A DNA stretch of 33,769 nt from Alphaproteobacteria bacterium (GTDB lineage: Bacteria > Pseudomonadota > Alphaproteobacteria > SHVZ01): positions 1 to 33,769 of the forward strand of contig VGEH01000039.1 in the NCBI GenBank assembly GCA_016869375.1, read 5' to 3'. Every line of letters starts with the position of its first letter. Positions within the stretch are counted from its first letter, which is position 1. Below, in pieces: positions 1 to 8,493 of the stretch. The notes beneath the pieces were generated by a model. It was not told the DNA's origin. It did not search any database and saw only the letters and a list, made by a program, of their open reading frames with translations. A program made the translations under genes and the position numbers.

Positions 1-185
1 TTCGACCCGCCGCTCCATGACCGACGGGGCCGATGCCCCGAAAACACCCGTTCCCTCAATCCCAAACCAATAACCCGACACCCGACGAACCAACCCGCGA
101 TGAAAAAGGCGCAACGACAAAGCATGCCATCTGATCGCCTTCCATCGCCGCAATTCAAATCATGCTCGCTCGTGAATAGGCCGGG

Positions 186-1373
186 CTAGCGGCGCGGAAT
201 GCTCGTCGTTGCGAGCAGGAGGAAGCCCGCAAGACTGCCGAGCGCGATCGCGGCCAGCACCGCGAGCGTGCCATCGGCCCCGACGGAGTCGAGCAGCAAG
301 GCGCCGATCGGCGGTGCGGCGGCCTGCGCCAGCAGGCTCGGCACGGCGAGCTTGCCGATCAGCACCGCGTAGCCATGCGGGCCGAACAGCGCCAGCGGCA
401 CCGTGCCCCGCGCGATCGACCAGATGCCGTTGCCGGCGCCGTAGAGGACCAGCGACAGCGCCGGGATCGGGAAGCCCATCCAGAGAAGCGTCATACCGAG
501 CGCGACCAGGATCACGGAGGCCGCGAGGGTCCACATCGCGTGGCAGCGGCCGCCGGTCAGCATCTCGATGACGCGGCCGCCAACCTGCGCCGGCCCGACC
601 AGCGCGCCGAGCGCCACGGCGCCGGCGAGAGTGAGACCGCCTGCCTGCAGGATCGTGATCGCGTGCACGGACCATACGGCCATGATCGCGCCGCCCGCCG
701 TCATCATCAGCGACAGGATGGCGAAGGCGAGCCGGCGGCGCCCGGGCGGTGTCTCGCCCGACTCCGGGGCGGCGGCATGCTTCATGCCGCTCTCGCGCCT
801 TTCCTCGCGCGGCAGGATGACGAGGAGAAGCGGCAGCACGACGATCAGGAAGACGGCGGCATAGACGAGGCAAGCGCCGCGCCAGCCGAAGGTCTCGGCG
901 AGGAAGGCGGAGATCGGCCAGCACACGGTGCTGGCGAAGCCGCCCCAGAGCGTGAGCGCGGTGATCGCCGGACGGGCCTCGCTGCCGAAGATGCGGCCAA
1001 GGCAGGAGAAGGCTGCATCGTAGAGCCCCGCTGCCATGCCGATGCCGAGCACGACCCAGGCGAGAAAGAAGACGACGAGGCCATTGGTCGCCGCGAGGAT
1101 CGCGAGGCCGAGCGCGAGCAGCACGACGCTCGTCGCCAGCACGGGCCGGCCGCCATGTCGTTCGATCGCATGCCCGACACGAACGGCAACGAGGCCGGCG
1201 ACGAGAAGGCCGACCGAGAGTCCGCCGACCACCCAGGCAAGCGGCCAGCCCATCTCGGCCTCGATCGGCCGTGCGAGGATCGCCGGGAGATAGTAGGAGG
1301 CACCCCAGGCGAGGATCTGCGCTATGCCGAGCGCCGCGATCACCCGCCGACGGCGGCCTGTCGACAGCGTCAT
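186..1373 (-). CDS. MFS transporter, probably part of the adjacent arsenic locus
   Basis: 395-aa ORF with about 12 hydrophobic segments, MFS-like N-terminus (AQILAWGASYYLPAILARPIEAEMGW). Same strand and 39 nt downstream of the ArsO-like flavoprotein gene. Confidence 0.85.
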   Translation of the reverse strand: MTLSTGRRRRVIAALGIAQILAWGASYYLPAILARPIEAEMGWPLAWVVGGLSVGLLVAGLVAVRVGHAIERHGGRPVLATSVVLLALGLAILAATNGLVVFFLAWVVLGIGMAAGLYDAAFSCLGRIFGSEARPAITALTLWGGFASTVCWPISAFLAETFGWRGACLVYAAVFLIVVLPLLLVILPREERRESGMKHAAAPESGETPPGRRRLAFAILSLMMTAGGAIMAVWSVHAITILQAGGLTLAGAVALGALVGPAQVGGRVIEMLTGGRCHAMWTLAASVILVALGMTLLWMGFPIPALSLVLYGAGNGIWSIARGTVPLALFGPHGYAVLIGKLAVPSLLAQAAAPPIGALLLDSVGADGTLAVLAAIALGSLAGFLLLATTSIPRR

Positions 1374-1396
1374 GCGTGAGGTCTAACGCCTCACGC
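1374..1396 (-). promoter_or_regulatory. Intercistronic 8-bp inverted repeat directly abutting the MFS start codon
   Basis: GCGTGAGG (1374-1381) / CCTCACGC (1389-1396), 7-nt loop. MFS ATG is complement 1371-1373. Confidence 0.5.
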
Positions 1397-1412
1397 CGTC
1401 GCGTTCCAAATC

Positions 1413-2825
1413 CTATCGCGCGGCGACGGACTCGGCGGGCGCAGGACAGCCGCAGCCCGCCTCGCCCGCAGCCTTCGCCTCCACATCGGCGACGCAACAG
1501 GCAGCGGCTTCGGCCGGTGCCGCGCCGCCGCAGCATCCCGCGGAGGCTTCGGCTGCTGCGAGCGACTTGCCGATTTTCGGCGTCGCGTGACAGACGCCGG
1601 TCTCCGGCAGCTCGAGCTCGACGCGCGCCGCGGCTTCGTGATCGCCGGCGAGAGCGGCTGCGATCGAACGCACCTGCTCATGCCCGGTGGCGAGCAGGAA
1701 GGTCGGGGCGCGGCCATAACTCTTGATGCCGGCGATGTAGAAGTCCTTCTCCGGATGCGCGAGCTCCTTGGCGCCGTGCGGACGCACGGTGCCGCAGCTG
1801 TGCAGGTTCGGATCGATCAGCGGGCCGAGCGCACGCGTCGATTCCAGCCACGGATCGAGATCGAGGCGGATCTCGCGCAGCGGATCGAAGTCGGGGCGGA
1901 AGCCGGTGGCGACGATCAGGCGATCGGCGATGACGCGGACGGTGTTGTCGCGCAGCGCGCCTTCGACCTCGACGGCGCCGTCGCTGCGGCGCGCGAGCCT
2001 GGCGATGCGGAAGGGCGAGAGGACCTCGACGCGGCCGTCTTCGACCGCGCGCTTGGCGCGCAGGCCGAGGGCACCGCGTTCCGGCAGCGCGTCGGCCGCG
2101 CCGCCGCCGAAGGCGCTGTCGACCTGCTCGCGCCGCGTCGCCCAGAGGATGCGCGTCGCCGGCGCCGTCTCCTGTAGCTCGGTCAGCTCGAGCAGCGCGT
2201 TCAGCGCCGAGTGGCCGCTGCCGATGACCATCACCGCCTTGTCGCGATAGGTATCGCGCGCCTCACCCAGAACATCGGGAATGCCATAGGCGATCTTGTT
2301 GCCGACCTCGCTCTCGCCCGGCACCGGCAGGCCGCCGGAGCCGATCGGGTTGGGAGAATTCCAGGTGCCGGACGCATCGATGACGGCGCTGGCCTCGATC
2401 CAGTCGCGTGTGCCGTCGCGTCCGACGGTCTCGATGACGAAAGGCTGCGCCTCGCGTCCGGCGGTCTTCACCTTGTCGAAGCCCTTGCGGCCGATCGAGA
2501 CGACCATGGTGTTGAAGCGCAGATGCGGGCTGATCGCGGGATGCGCGGCGAGCGGCTCGAGATACCGGGAGACCAGGTCGCCGCCGGTCGGCACCTCGTC
2601 GGCGGGCGGCGCTTCCCAGCCGGTCGCTTCCAGCAGCGCGCGTGCGACGCGATCGGTGGTGAAGCCCCAGGGCGAGAACATCTGCACATGCGCCCACTGG
2701 CGCACGGCGTGACCGACCTTCGGGCCGGCTTCGAGAACGAGCGGTGTCAGGCCGCGTTGAAGGAGATGCGCCGCGGCGGCAAGACCGACGGGGCCGGCGC
2801 CGATGACGGCGATGGGAAGGCTCAT
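1413..2825 (-). CDS. FAD/NAD(P)-dependent flavoprotein monooxygenase-like (ArsO-like) with Cys-rich C-terminal tail
   Basis: N-terminal GxGxxG (AVIGAGPVGLAAAAHLL), second nucleotide motif VMVIGSGHSALNALLEL, ATGFRPD motif; tail CCGG..ACC..CGC. Located between arsR and an MFS gene. Confidence 0.82.
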   Translation of the reverse strand: MSLPIAVIGAGPVGLAAAAHLLQRGLTPLVLEAGPKVGHAVRQWAHVQMFSPWGFTTDRVARALLEATGWEAPPADEVPTGGDLVSRYLEPLAAHPAISPHLRFNTMVVSIGRKGFDKVKTAGREAQPFVIETVGRDGTRDWIEASAVIDASGTWNSPNPIGSGGLPVPGESEVGNKIAYGIPDVLGEARDTYRDKAVMVIGSGHSALNALLELTELQETAPATRILWATRREQVDSAFGGGAADALPERGALGLRAKRAVEDGRVEVLSPFRIARLARRSDGAVEVEGALRDNTVRVIADRLIVATGFRPDFDPLREIRLDLDPWLESTRALGPLIDPNLHSCGTVRPHGAKELAHPEKDFYIAGIKSYGRAPTFLLATGHEQVRSIAAALAGDHEAAARVELELPETGVCHATPKIGKSLAAAEASAGCCGGAAPAEAAACCVADVEAKAAGEAGCGCPAPAESVAAR

Positions 2826-2842
2826 GGGACGACCTTTCGGGT

Positions 2843-3166
2843 TCAGGCGGCGCAGGCGCGCGGCGGGGAGGCCGCGGGCGGGGTCGCCAGCGGCTGAAGG
2901 AAAGCGACGAGATCGGCGAAGGCGGTAGGTTCGAGCCGGTAGTACATCCAGCGGCCCTGCTTCTCGCCACTGACCAGCCCGGCCTGGGTCAGGATCTTCA
3001 TGTGATGGCTGATCGCGGGCTGCGAGAGACCGAGCAGGCTCTCGATGTCGCAGGCGCAGACGCGATCGGGCAGCACGCAGCAGCCGGCGTCCGGATTGCG
3101 CAGGAACTCGACGATCCGCAGCCGGGCCGGGTCGGCGAGGGCCTTGATCTGTGGGCTCAGGTCCAT
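2843..3166 (-). CDS. arsR: ArsR/SmtB-family repressor with VCACDI metalloid motif
   Basis: wHTH; RVCACDIESLLGLSQPAISHHMKIL resembles the classical ELCVCDL As(III) site. ATG at complement 3166 preferred over the TTG at 3175 in the ORF track. Confidence 0.88.
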   Translation of the reverse strand: MDLSPQIKALADPARLRIVEFLRNPDAGCCVLPDRVCACDIESLLGLSQPAISHHMKILTQAGLVSGEKQGRWMYYRLEPTAFADLVAFLQPLATPPAASPPRACAA

Positions 3167-3170
3167 GCGT

Positions 3171-3193
3171 TTCAATATATCGATGGATTTGAA
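3171..3193. promoter_or_regulatory. Putative ArsR operator in divergent promoter region
   Basis: AT-rich inverted repeat TTCAA-N13-TTGAA (TTCAATATATCGATGGATTTGAA) in a GC-rich background, between arsR and the divergent dioxygenase. Confidence 0.45.
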
Positions 3194-3237
3194 TATGTCA
3201 ATGTAAGAAGATGTTCCAATAAAGTGGAGGAGCGATC

Positions 3238-4320
3238 ATGGGCAGTTTTGATGGGGAGATGCCGCCCGCGCCGGTCGGCGGCAGCTTCGCCTGGACGGTG
3301 CCGGAGGTGATGCGGCGCGAGGATTGGATCTGCCGGCTCGATGCCGATGCAATCACGGAGATCGAGGCCGCGCTCGACGCGACGCGCAAGCGCGGCCTGC
3401 AGATCCAGGAGATCGGCCGCGACGACTTCGCCCTCGATCGCCTGACGACGCGGCTCGGCGCGTTGCGCGCGCAGATCCGCTCGGGCCTCGGTTTCGGCTA
3501 CATCAAGGGGCTGCCGGTCGAGCGCTACGACCGCGAGACCCTGATGCGCATCTATTGGGGGCTCTGTCGTCATATCGGCGATCCGGTGACGCAGAACCGC
3601 AACGGGCATCTCGTCGGCCATGTCATCGATGTCGGCGACGCGGTCGCAGATGCCAACAAGCGCATCACCCAGACCAATGCCGAACTCTGCTTCCACGCGG
3701 ATTCGTGCGACGTCGTCTCGCTTCTCTGCATCAACCGGGCCGAGCGCGGCGGCGAGAGCATGATCGTCGGCGCCGTCTCGGTGCATGACGCGATGATGAA
3801 GAGGCGCCCCGACCTGCTGCCCGAGCTCTACAAGCCGATCTACATGGACCGCCGCGGCGAGGTGCCGCCGGGCAAGCTTCCCTGGTTCGGCATGCCGCTC
3901 TTCACCTGGCATCGCGGCGGATTGAACGGCTACGCGCCGGTGCGCCAGTACATCGAGTCGCTCTCGCGCTTCCCCGACGCGCCGCGCATGTCCAACGCGC
4001 AGGCCGAGGCGCTCGATCTCTTCTATGCGATCTGCGAGGAGGACGCCTTCTGTCTCCGCCTGCACTTCGAGCCGGGCGACATCCAGTTCCTGCAGAACCA
4101 TGTGATCTTCCACTCTCGCACCGGCTATGTCGACGGGCCGGACCCGGTGCGGAAGCGTCACCTGATGCGGATCTGGATGTCGCTGCCCGACGGCCGCGAG
4201 CTGCCGGCCTCCTATGCCGAGAAGTGGATCAACATCGCGCTCGGCACCAGGCGCGGCGGCGTGCCGACCGACAAGCCGCCGGTGATCCCGCTCGATCCCT
4301 TCACCAAGGCCTATGCCTAG
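3238..4320 (+). CDS. TauD/TfdA-family Fe(II)/2-oxoglutarate-dependent dioxygenase in ars locus
   Basis: 360-aa ORF; HxD in ELCFHADSCDVVSL and distal His in GDIQFLQNHVIFHSRTGY, with the downstream Arg region KRHLMRIWMSLP. Confidence 0.85.
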   Translation: MGSFDGEMPPAPVGGSFAWTVPEVMRREDWICRLDADAITEIEAALDATRKRGLQIQEIGRDDFALDRLTTRLGALRAQIRSGLGFGYIKGLPVERYDRETLMRIYWGLCRHIGDPVTQNRNGHLVGHVIDVGDAVADANKRITQTNAELCFHADSCDVVSLLCINRAERGGESMIVGAVSVHDAMMKRRPDLLPELYKPIYMDRRGEVPPGKLPWFGMPLFTWHRGGLNGYAPVRQYIESLSRFPDAPRMSNAQAEALDLFYAICEEDAFCLRLHFEPGDIQFLQNHVIFHSRTGYVDGPDPVRKRHLMRIWMSLPDGRELPASYAEKWINIALGTRRGGVPTDKPPVIPLDPFTKAYA

Positions 4321-4323
4321 CGA

Positions 4324-4352
4324 TTGACACCGGGGCTAAGGTTCGATATTTC
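4324..4352 (+). promoter_or_regulatory. Possible sigma70-type promoter for arsR2-arsC-aqpS
   Basis: TTGACA at 4324-4329, 17-nt spacer, TATTTC; within the 39-nt gap before arsR2. Confidence 0.3.
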
Positions 4353-4359
4353 CAGAACT

Positions 4360-4707
4360 ATGAAATCAACGGCGATCGTCGCGACCCTCTCTGCGCTCGC
4401 GCAGGAAACGCGGCTCGCGATCTTCCGATTGCTGGTCGATGCGGGGCCCGATGGAATGCCCGCCGGCGCGATCGCCGAGCGCCTGGACCTGCCGGCGCCG
4501 ACGCTCTCCTTCCATCTGGCCCAGCTCGATCGCGCCGGCATCGTCGCCTCGCGCCGGGCCGGGCGCTCGATCATCTACGCCGCGCATTTCCCGGCGATGC
4601 AGGCGCTGATCGGCGCGCTGACCGAAAGCTGCTGCGCCGGCAATCCGGAGGCCTGCGGCTTTCCGGCTCCAAGAGGAAAGCGTCGCCTGGCGAGGACCAA
4701 GTCATGA
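4360..4707 (+). CDS. arsR: Second ArsR-family repressor, C-terminal Cys type
   Basis: wHTH (LDLPAPTLSFHLAQLDRAGIVASRRAGRSIIYAA); no ELCVCDL motif, instead C-terminal SCCAGNPEAC. ATG at 4360 in ORF frame. Confidence 0.85.
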   Translation: MKSTAIVATLSALAQETRLAIFRLLVDAGPDGMPAGAIAERLDLPAPTLSFHLAQLDRAGIVASRRAGRSIIYAAHFPAMQALIGALTESCCAGNPEACGFPAPRGKRRLARTKS

Positions 4708-5210
4708 ACCGGCCCTACAACGTGCTCTTCCTCTGCACCGGCAATTCGGCGCGCTCGATCCTGGCGGAAGCGCTGCTCAATCGCCTCGGCGGCGGCCGCT
4801 TCGACGCCTACAGCGCCGGCAGCCAGCCCAAGGGCGCGGTGCATCCGCTGGCGCTCGAGCTGCTACAGGCACAGGGCTTTCCGACCGCGGACCTTCGCAG
4901 CAAGAGCTGGGACGAGTTCGAGGCAGCGGACGCGCCGAAAATGGACTTCGTCTTCACCGTCTGCGACTCCGCCGCGGCCGAGAGCTGCCCCGTGTGGCCG
5001 GGTCAGCCGATGACCGCGCATTGGGGCCTGCCGGATCCCGCCGCGGTCGAGGGTGCCCTCGATGCTCGGCGCAAGGCGTTCAAGGAAACCTTCGTCGCGC
5101 TTCAGGCGCGGCTGCGCCTCTTCACGAACCTCGGCATCGACAAGCTCGACCGCCTCGCGCTCAAGCGCGAGATCCAGCAGATCGGCCGCATGGTCGGCGA
5201 GAGTGTCTGA
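4704..5210 (+). CDS. arsC: Arsenate reductase, low-molecular-weight PTP/thioredoxin type
   Basis: P-loop CTGNSARS, VCDSAAAESCPVWPG with second and third Cys, DP near TAHWGLPDP. ATGA overlap with arsR2. Confidence 0.92.
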   Translation: MNRPYNVLFLCTGNSARSILAEALLNRLGGGRFDAYSAGSQPKGAVHPLALELLQAQGFPTADLRSKSWDEFEAADAPKMDFVFTVCDSAAAESCPVWPGQPMTAHWGLPDPAAVEGALDARRKAFKETFVALQARLRLFTNLGIDKLDRLALKREIQQIGRMVGESV

Positions 5211-5865
5211 GGCGAGCCTGCCGCGGCGGCTCGCCGCGGAGTTCGTCGGCAGCGCCTTCCTGCTCGCCACCGTCGTCGGCTCGGGGATCATGGGTGCGAG
5301 CCTGTCGGGCGGGAACGTCGCGCTCGCGCTCCTCGGCAACACGCTGGCAACCGGCGCGATCCTCTTCGTGCTGATATCCCAGCTCGCGCCGATCTCAGGT
5401 GCTCACTTCAATCCGGCGGTGACGCTGGTCGTCATGCTTCGTCGCGAGCTTTCGGCACGCGAGGGCCTTCTCTACGCGGTGGCGCAGCTCGCCGGCGCGA
5501 CTCTCGGCGTCGTCGTCGCGCATCTGATGTTCGACCAGATGCTGCTCCAGGTCGGAACCAAGGTCCGCACCGGCAGCGCGCAGTGGATTGCCGAGTTCGT
5601 CGCCACCTTCGGCTTGCTCCTGACGATCCTGCTGACGGCGCGCGAGCGCGTCGCCGCCTCGGTCGCGCTCTACATCACGGCGGCCTACTGGTTCACGGCG
5701 TCCACGTCCTTCGCCAATCCGACGGTGACGATCGCGCGCAGCCTCTCTGATACCTTCGCCGGCATCCGGCCGGCGGATGTGGCGCCCTTCATCGTCGCGC
5801 AGGTTGTGGGCGCGCTCGCGGCCCTGGCGTTCTGCCGCTGGATGCGGCCTAACCCTCGCGCTTGA
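5203..5865 (+). CDS. aqpS: MIP/aquaglyceroporin-family channel, AqpS-like
   Basis: HFNPAVT first NPA box and FANPTVTIARS second (NPT) box; GTG start at 5203 overlaps the arsC end by 8 nt. Confidence 0.85.
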   Translation: MSEASLPRRLAAEFVGSAFLLATVVGSGIMGASLSGGNVALALLGNTLATGAILFVLISQLAPISGAHFNPAVTLVVMLRRELSAREGLLYAVAQLAGATLGVVVAHLMFDQMLLQVGTKVRTGSAQWIAEFVATFGLLLTILLTARERVAASVALYITAAYWFTASTSFANPTVTIARSLSDTFAGIRPADVAPFIVAQVVGALAALAFCRWMRPNPRA

Positions 5866-6667
5866 TCGCGCTTTCGTGCCATCGGCGCAGCAGCAGGTGG
5901 TTCAGGGCCGTGAAGGCGAGGAAGATCACGATGCCGGCGCCGGAGATCAGGAAGAGGGACGCATACATGCGCGGGATCTCGAGGCGATAGCTGGCTTCCA
6001 GGATGCGGAAGGCGAGGCCCGATCCCGAGCCGGCGCCGCCGGCGACGAACTCGGCGACGATGGCGCCGATCAGGGCCAGGCCGCCGGAGATGCGCAGGCC
6101 CCCGAGGAAGAACGGCAGCGCGCCCGGCACGCGGATGAACCAGAGCACCTGCCAGCGCTTCGCGCCGTAGAGCCGCATCAGGTCGAGCAGATTGTGGTCG
6201 GCCGAGTTGAGCCCGATCGTGGTGTTGGAGAGGATCGGGAAAAAGGCGACGATCCAGGCGCAGATCAGGAGCGCCATGGTCAGGTTGTCGACATAGACGA
6301 TGATCAAGGGCGCGATGGCGACGATCGGCGTCACCTGCAGGATCACCGCATAGGGAAAGAGCGAAAGCTCTATCCAGCGCGCGGAAGCGAAGAGCACGGC
6401 GAGCGAGAAGCCGCCGAGCACGGCGACGATCAGCGCGAGCGCGGTCACCTGCAGCGTGTTCACCAGCGACGGCCACAGCATGTGCCAGTCGCGGATCATC
6501 GCCTCGCCGATCGCGAGCGGGCCGGGCAGGATGTACCAGGGGATCTCCTTGACCCGGACCATCGTCTCCCAGGCGACGAGCACGACGATGCCGATGGCGA
6601 GCGGCGCGCCGACCTTGAGCCAGAGCGACTCGCGCCGCGACTTCGGCTGAGCCGTAGTGTCGGTCAT
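5849..6667 (-). CDS. ABC transporter permease, SsuC/TauC-like
   Basis: Binding-protein-dependent permease pattern (PGPLAIGEAMIRDW..., GGLRISGGLALIGAIVAEF). Confidence 0.9.
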   Translation of the reverse strand: MTDTTAQPKSRRESLWLKVGAPLAIGIVVLVAWETMVRVKEIPWYILPGPLAIGEAMIRDWHMLWPSLVNTLQVTALALIVAVLGGFSLAVLFASARWIELSLFPYAVILQVTPIVAIAPLIIVYVDNLTMALLICAWIVAFFPILSNTTIGLNSADHNLLDLMRLYGAKRWQVLWFIRVPGALPFFLGGLRISGGLALIGAIVAEFVAGGAGSGSGLAFRILEASYRLEIPRMYASLFLISGAGIVIFLAFTALNHLLLRRWHESAIKREG

Positions 6668-7431
6668 GCGGCAATCGCCTGGTGCAGGCTGCGCGAGACG
6701 TCGCGGCAGAGATCGCCATAGGCATCGGAGACGCGGAAGCGGTCATCGCGCGGATAGGGGGCGTCGATGGCGATGTCCTCGACGATGCGCCCGGGCCTCG
6801 CCGACATCACCAGGATGCGGTTCGAGAGGTAGACCGACTCGAAGACCGAGTGGGTGACGAAGACCACGGTCCATTTGTGCTGCTGCCACAGCGCCAACAG
6901 GTCGTTGTTAAGCTTGAAGCGCGTGATCTCGTCGAGCGCGGCGAAGGGCTCGTCCATCAGCAGCACCTTCGGCCGCGTGACGAGCGCGCGCGCGATCGAG
7001 ACGCGCATCTTCATGCCGCCGGAAAGCTCGCGCGGAAACGACTTGGCGAAGCCCTCGAGGCCGACCATGCGGATCGCCTCGTCGACGCGCGTATCGGCCT
7101 CTGCCTTGGAGGCGCCGGATACGCGAAGCGGCAGGCGGATGTTCTCGGCGACGCTGGCCCAGGGCATCAGCGTCGGCTCCTGGAAGACGAATCCCAACTC
7201 GGGATGGCCGCCGGCGCGGGTCGCTTCCGGCAGGCCCGGCCAGTCGATGCGCCCGGTGCTCGGCTCGATCAGGCCCGCGATCATGCGAAGGATCGTCGAC
7301 TTGCCGCAGCCCGAAGGCCCGAGCAGCGAGACGAAGCTGCCTGCCTCGATCGCGAGATCGACGCGGTCGACCGCGAGCGTGCCGTTGGGAAAGCGCTTGG
7401 CGACGCCGGAGAGCGTGACGAGCGGCGGCAT
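6664..7431 (-). CDS. ABC transporter ATP-binding protein, SsuB/TauB-like
   Basis: Walker A GPSGCGKST, signature LSGGMKMRVSIARAL, Walker B VLLMDEPFAALD. Confidence 0.94.
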   Translation of the reverse strand: MPPLVTLSGVAKRFPNGTLAVDRVDLAIEAGSFVSLLGPSGCGKSTILRMIAGLIEPSTGRIDWPGLPEATRAGGHPELGFVFQEPTLMPWASVAENIRLPLRVSGASKAEADTRVDEAIRMVGLEGFAKSFPRELSGGMKMRVSIARALVTRPKVLLMDEPFAALDEITRFKLNNDLLALWQQHKWTVVFVTHSVFESVYLSNRILVMSARPGRIVEDIAIDAPYPRDDRFRVSDAYGDLCRDVSRSLHQAIAA

Positions 7432-7438
7432 GGCCAGA

Positions 7439-7473
7439 CGCCCTCTTCTCCGCTTGGGGCGGAGGAGAGGGCG
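7439..7473 (-). promoter_or_regulatory. Strong intercistronic stem-loop between substrate-binding protein and ATPase genes
   Basis: 15-nt arms CGCCCTCTTCTCCGC / GCGGAGGAGAGGGCG, one mismatch (G.U if read on plus), 5-nt loop. Confidence 0.65.
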
Positions 7474-7479
7474 AGAGAC

Positions 7480-8493
7480 CTACAGGCCGACCTTCTTGTT
7501 CACGAACTTCGTCGTGTAAGCCTTGGTGTAGTCGGTGCCCGGCGCGTAGACGCCGAGCGCCTGGGCGTCGTCGAAGGCCGCCTTCCAGCGCTGGTCGGTC
7601 ATGGCGCCGATGCCGAGCGTCTTGGCGTCGCCGGAATCGACGATGCCGTATTTCTTCATCGCCTCGATCGAGAAGGCGATCTGGTCATCGGTCATGTCCG
7701 GGTTGTCCTTCTTGATGAGGGCATTGCCGGGCGCGGGGTTGCCGTAGAGATAGTCCTTCCAGCCGAGGATGGAGGCGTCGACGAAGCGCTGCACGAGGTC
7801 GGGCTTCTCGTCGATCAGCTTCTGGCTGACCTCGATCGTCGTCGAATAGGTGCGATAGCCGTTGTCGGCGAGCAGGTGCACGACCGGGGTCACGCCAGCC
7901 TTGATCGCGGCATAGGGCTCGGAGGTCGCATAGCCCTGCTGGCTGATCTGCTTGTCGGCGAGGAAGGGCGCGATGTTGAAGGTGTAGGGCACCACCATCT
8001 CGTCGGTGAAGCCGAACATCTTCTTGAGATAGGGATAGAAGCTGACGACGCCGGCCTTCGAGATCAGGACCTTCTTGCCCTTGAGCGCGGCCAGGCTGTC
8101 GTTGCCGACGCCCGGATGCGACATCAGGATCTGCGGATCCTTCTGGAAGATCGCGGCGACGGCGCGGAAGGGGATGTTCTTCTCGGCGAAGGCGAAGACG
8201 CTGTCCGAGTTGCCGCCCATGTTGAAGTCGATGCGGCCGGCGAGCATCAGCAGGTTGTTGTCGACCTGCGGCCCGCCCTGGCGGATCGTCACGTCGAGGC
8301 CGTACTTGGCGTAGATCCCGGTAGCGACGGCCTGATAGTAGCCGCCATGCTCGGCCTGTGCCTTCCAGTTGGTCGCCTTGGTGACCTTGTCCTGGGCGAA
8401 AGCGTTGGGGACGAGAGCGGGCGAAGCAGCGAGAGCGGCGAGCACCGCGGCGACGAGGAACGAGCGGGTCATAGTGCCTCCATGGGGGATCAT
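7480..8493 (-). CDS. ABC transporter substrate-binding protein, NMT1/THI5/SsuA-like
   Basis: Signal peptide (FLVAAVLAALAASPALVPNAFAQ) and NMT1-like body (GGYYQAVATGIYAKYGLDVTIRQGGPQ). Confidence 0.9.
   Translation of the reverse strand: MIPHGGTMTRSFLVAAVLAALAASPALVPNAFAQDKVTKATNWKAQAEHGGYYQAVATGIYAKYGLDVTIRQGGPQVDNNLLMLAGRIDFNMGGNSDSVFAFAEKNIPFRAVAAIFQKDPQILMSHPGVGNDSLAALKGKKVLISKAGVVSFYPYLKKMFGFTDEMVVPYTFNIAPFLADKQISQQGYATSEPYAAIKAGVTPVVHLLADNGYRTYSTTIEVSQKLIDEKPDLVQRFVDASILGWKDYLYGNPAPGNALIKKDNPDMTDDQIAFSIEAMKKYGIVDSGDAKTLGIGAMTDQRWKAAFDDAQALGVYAPGTDYTKAYTTKFVNKKVGL

Noticed and set aside
25-40. CGGGGC-CGAT-GCCCCG hairpin followed by AAAA
   Set aside because: Short stem, no T-tract on either strand in the right position, and the flanking gene context is cut off by the window edge.
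3172-4161. 329-aa minus-strand ORF
   Set aside because: Antisense to the dioxygenase with its conserved HxD...H motif.
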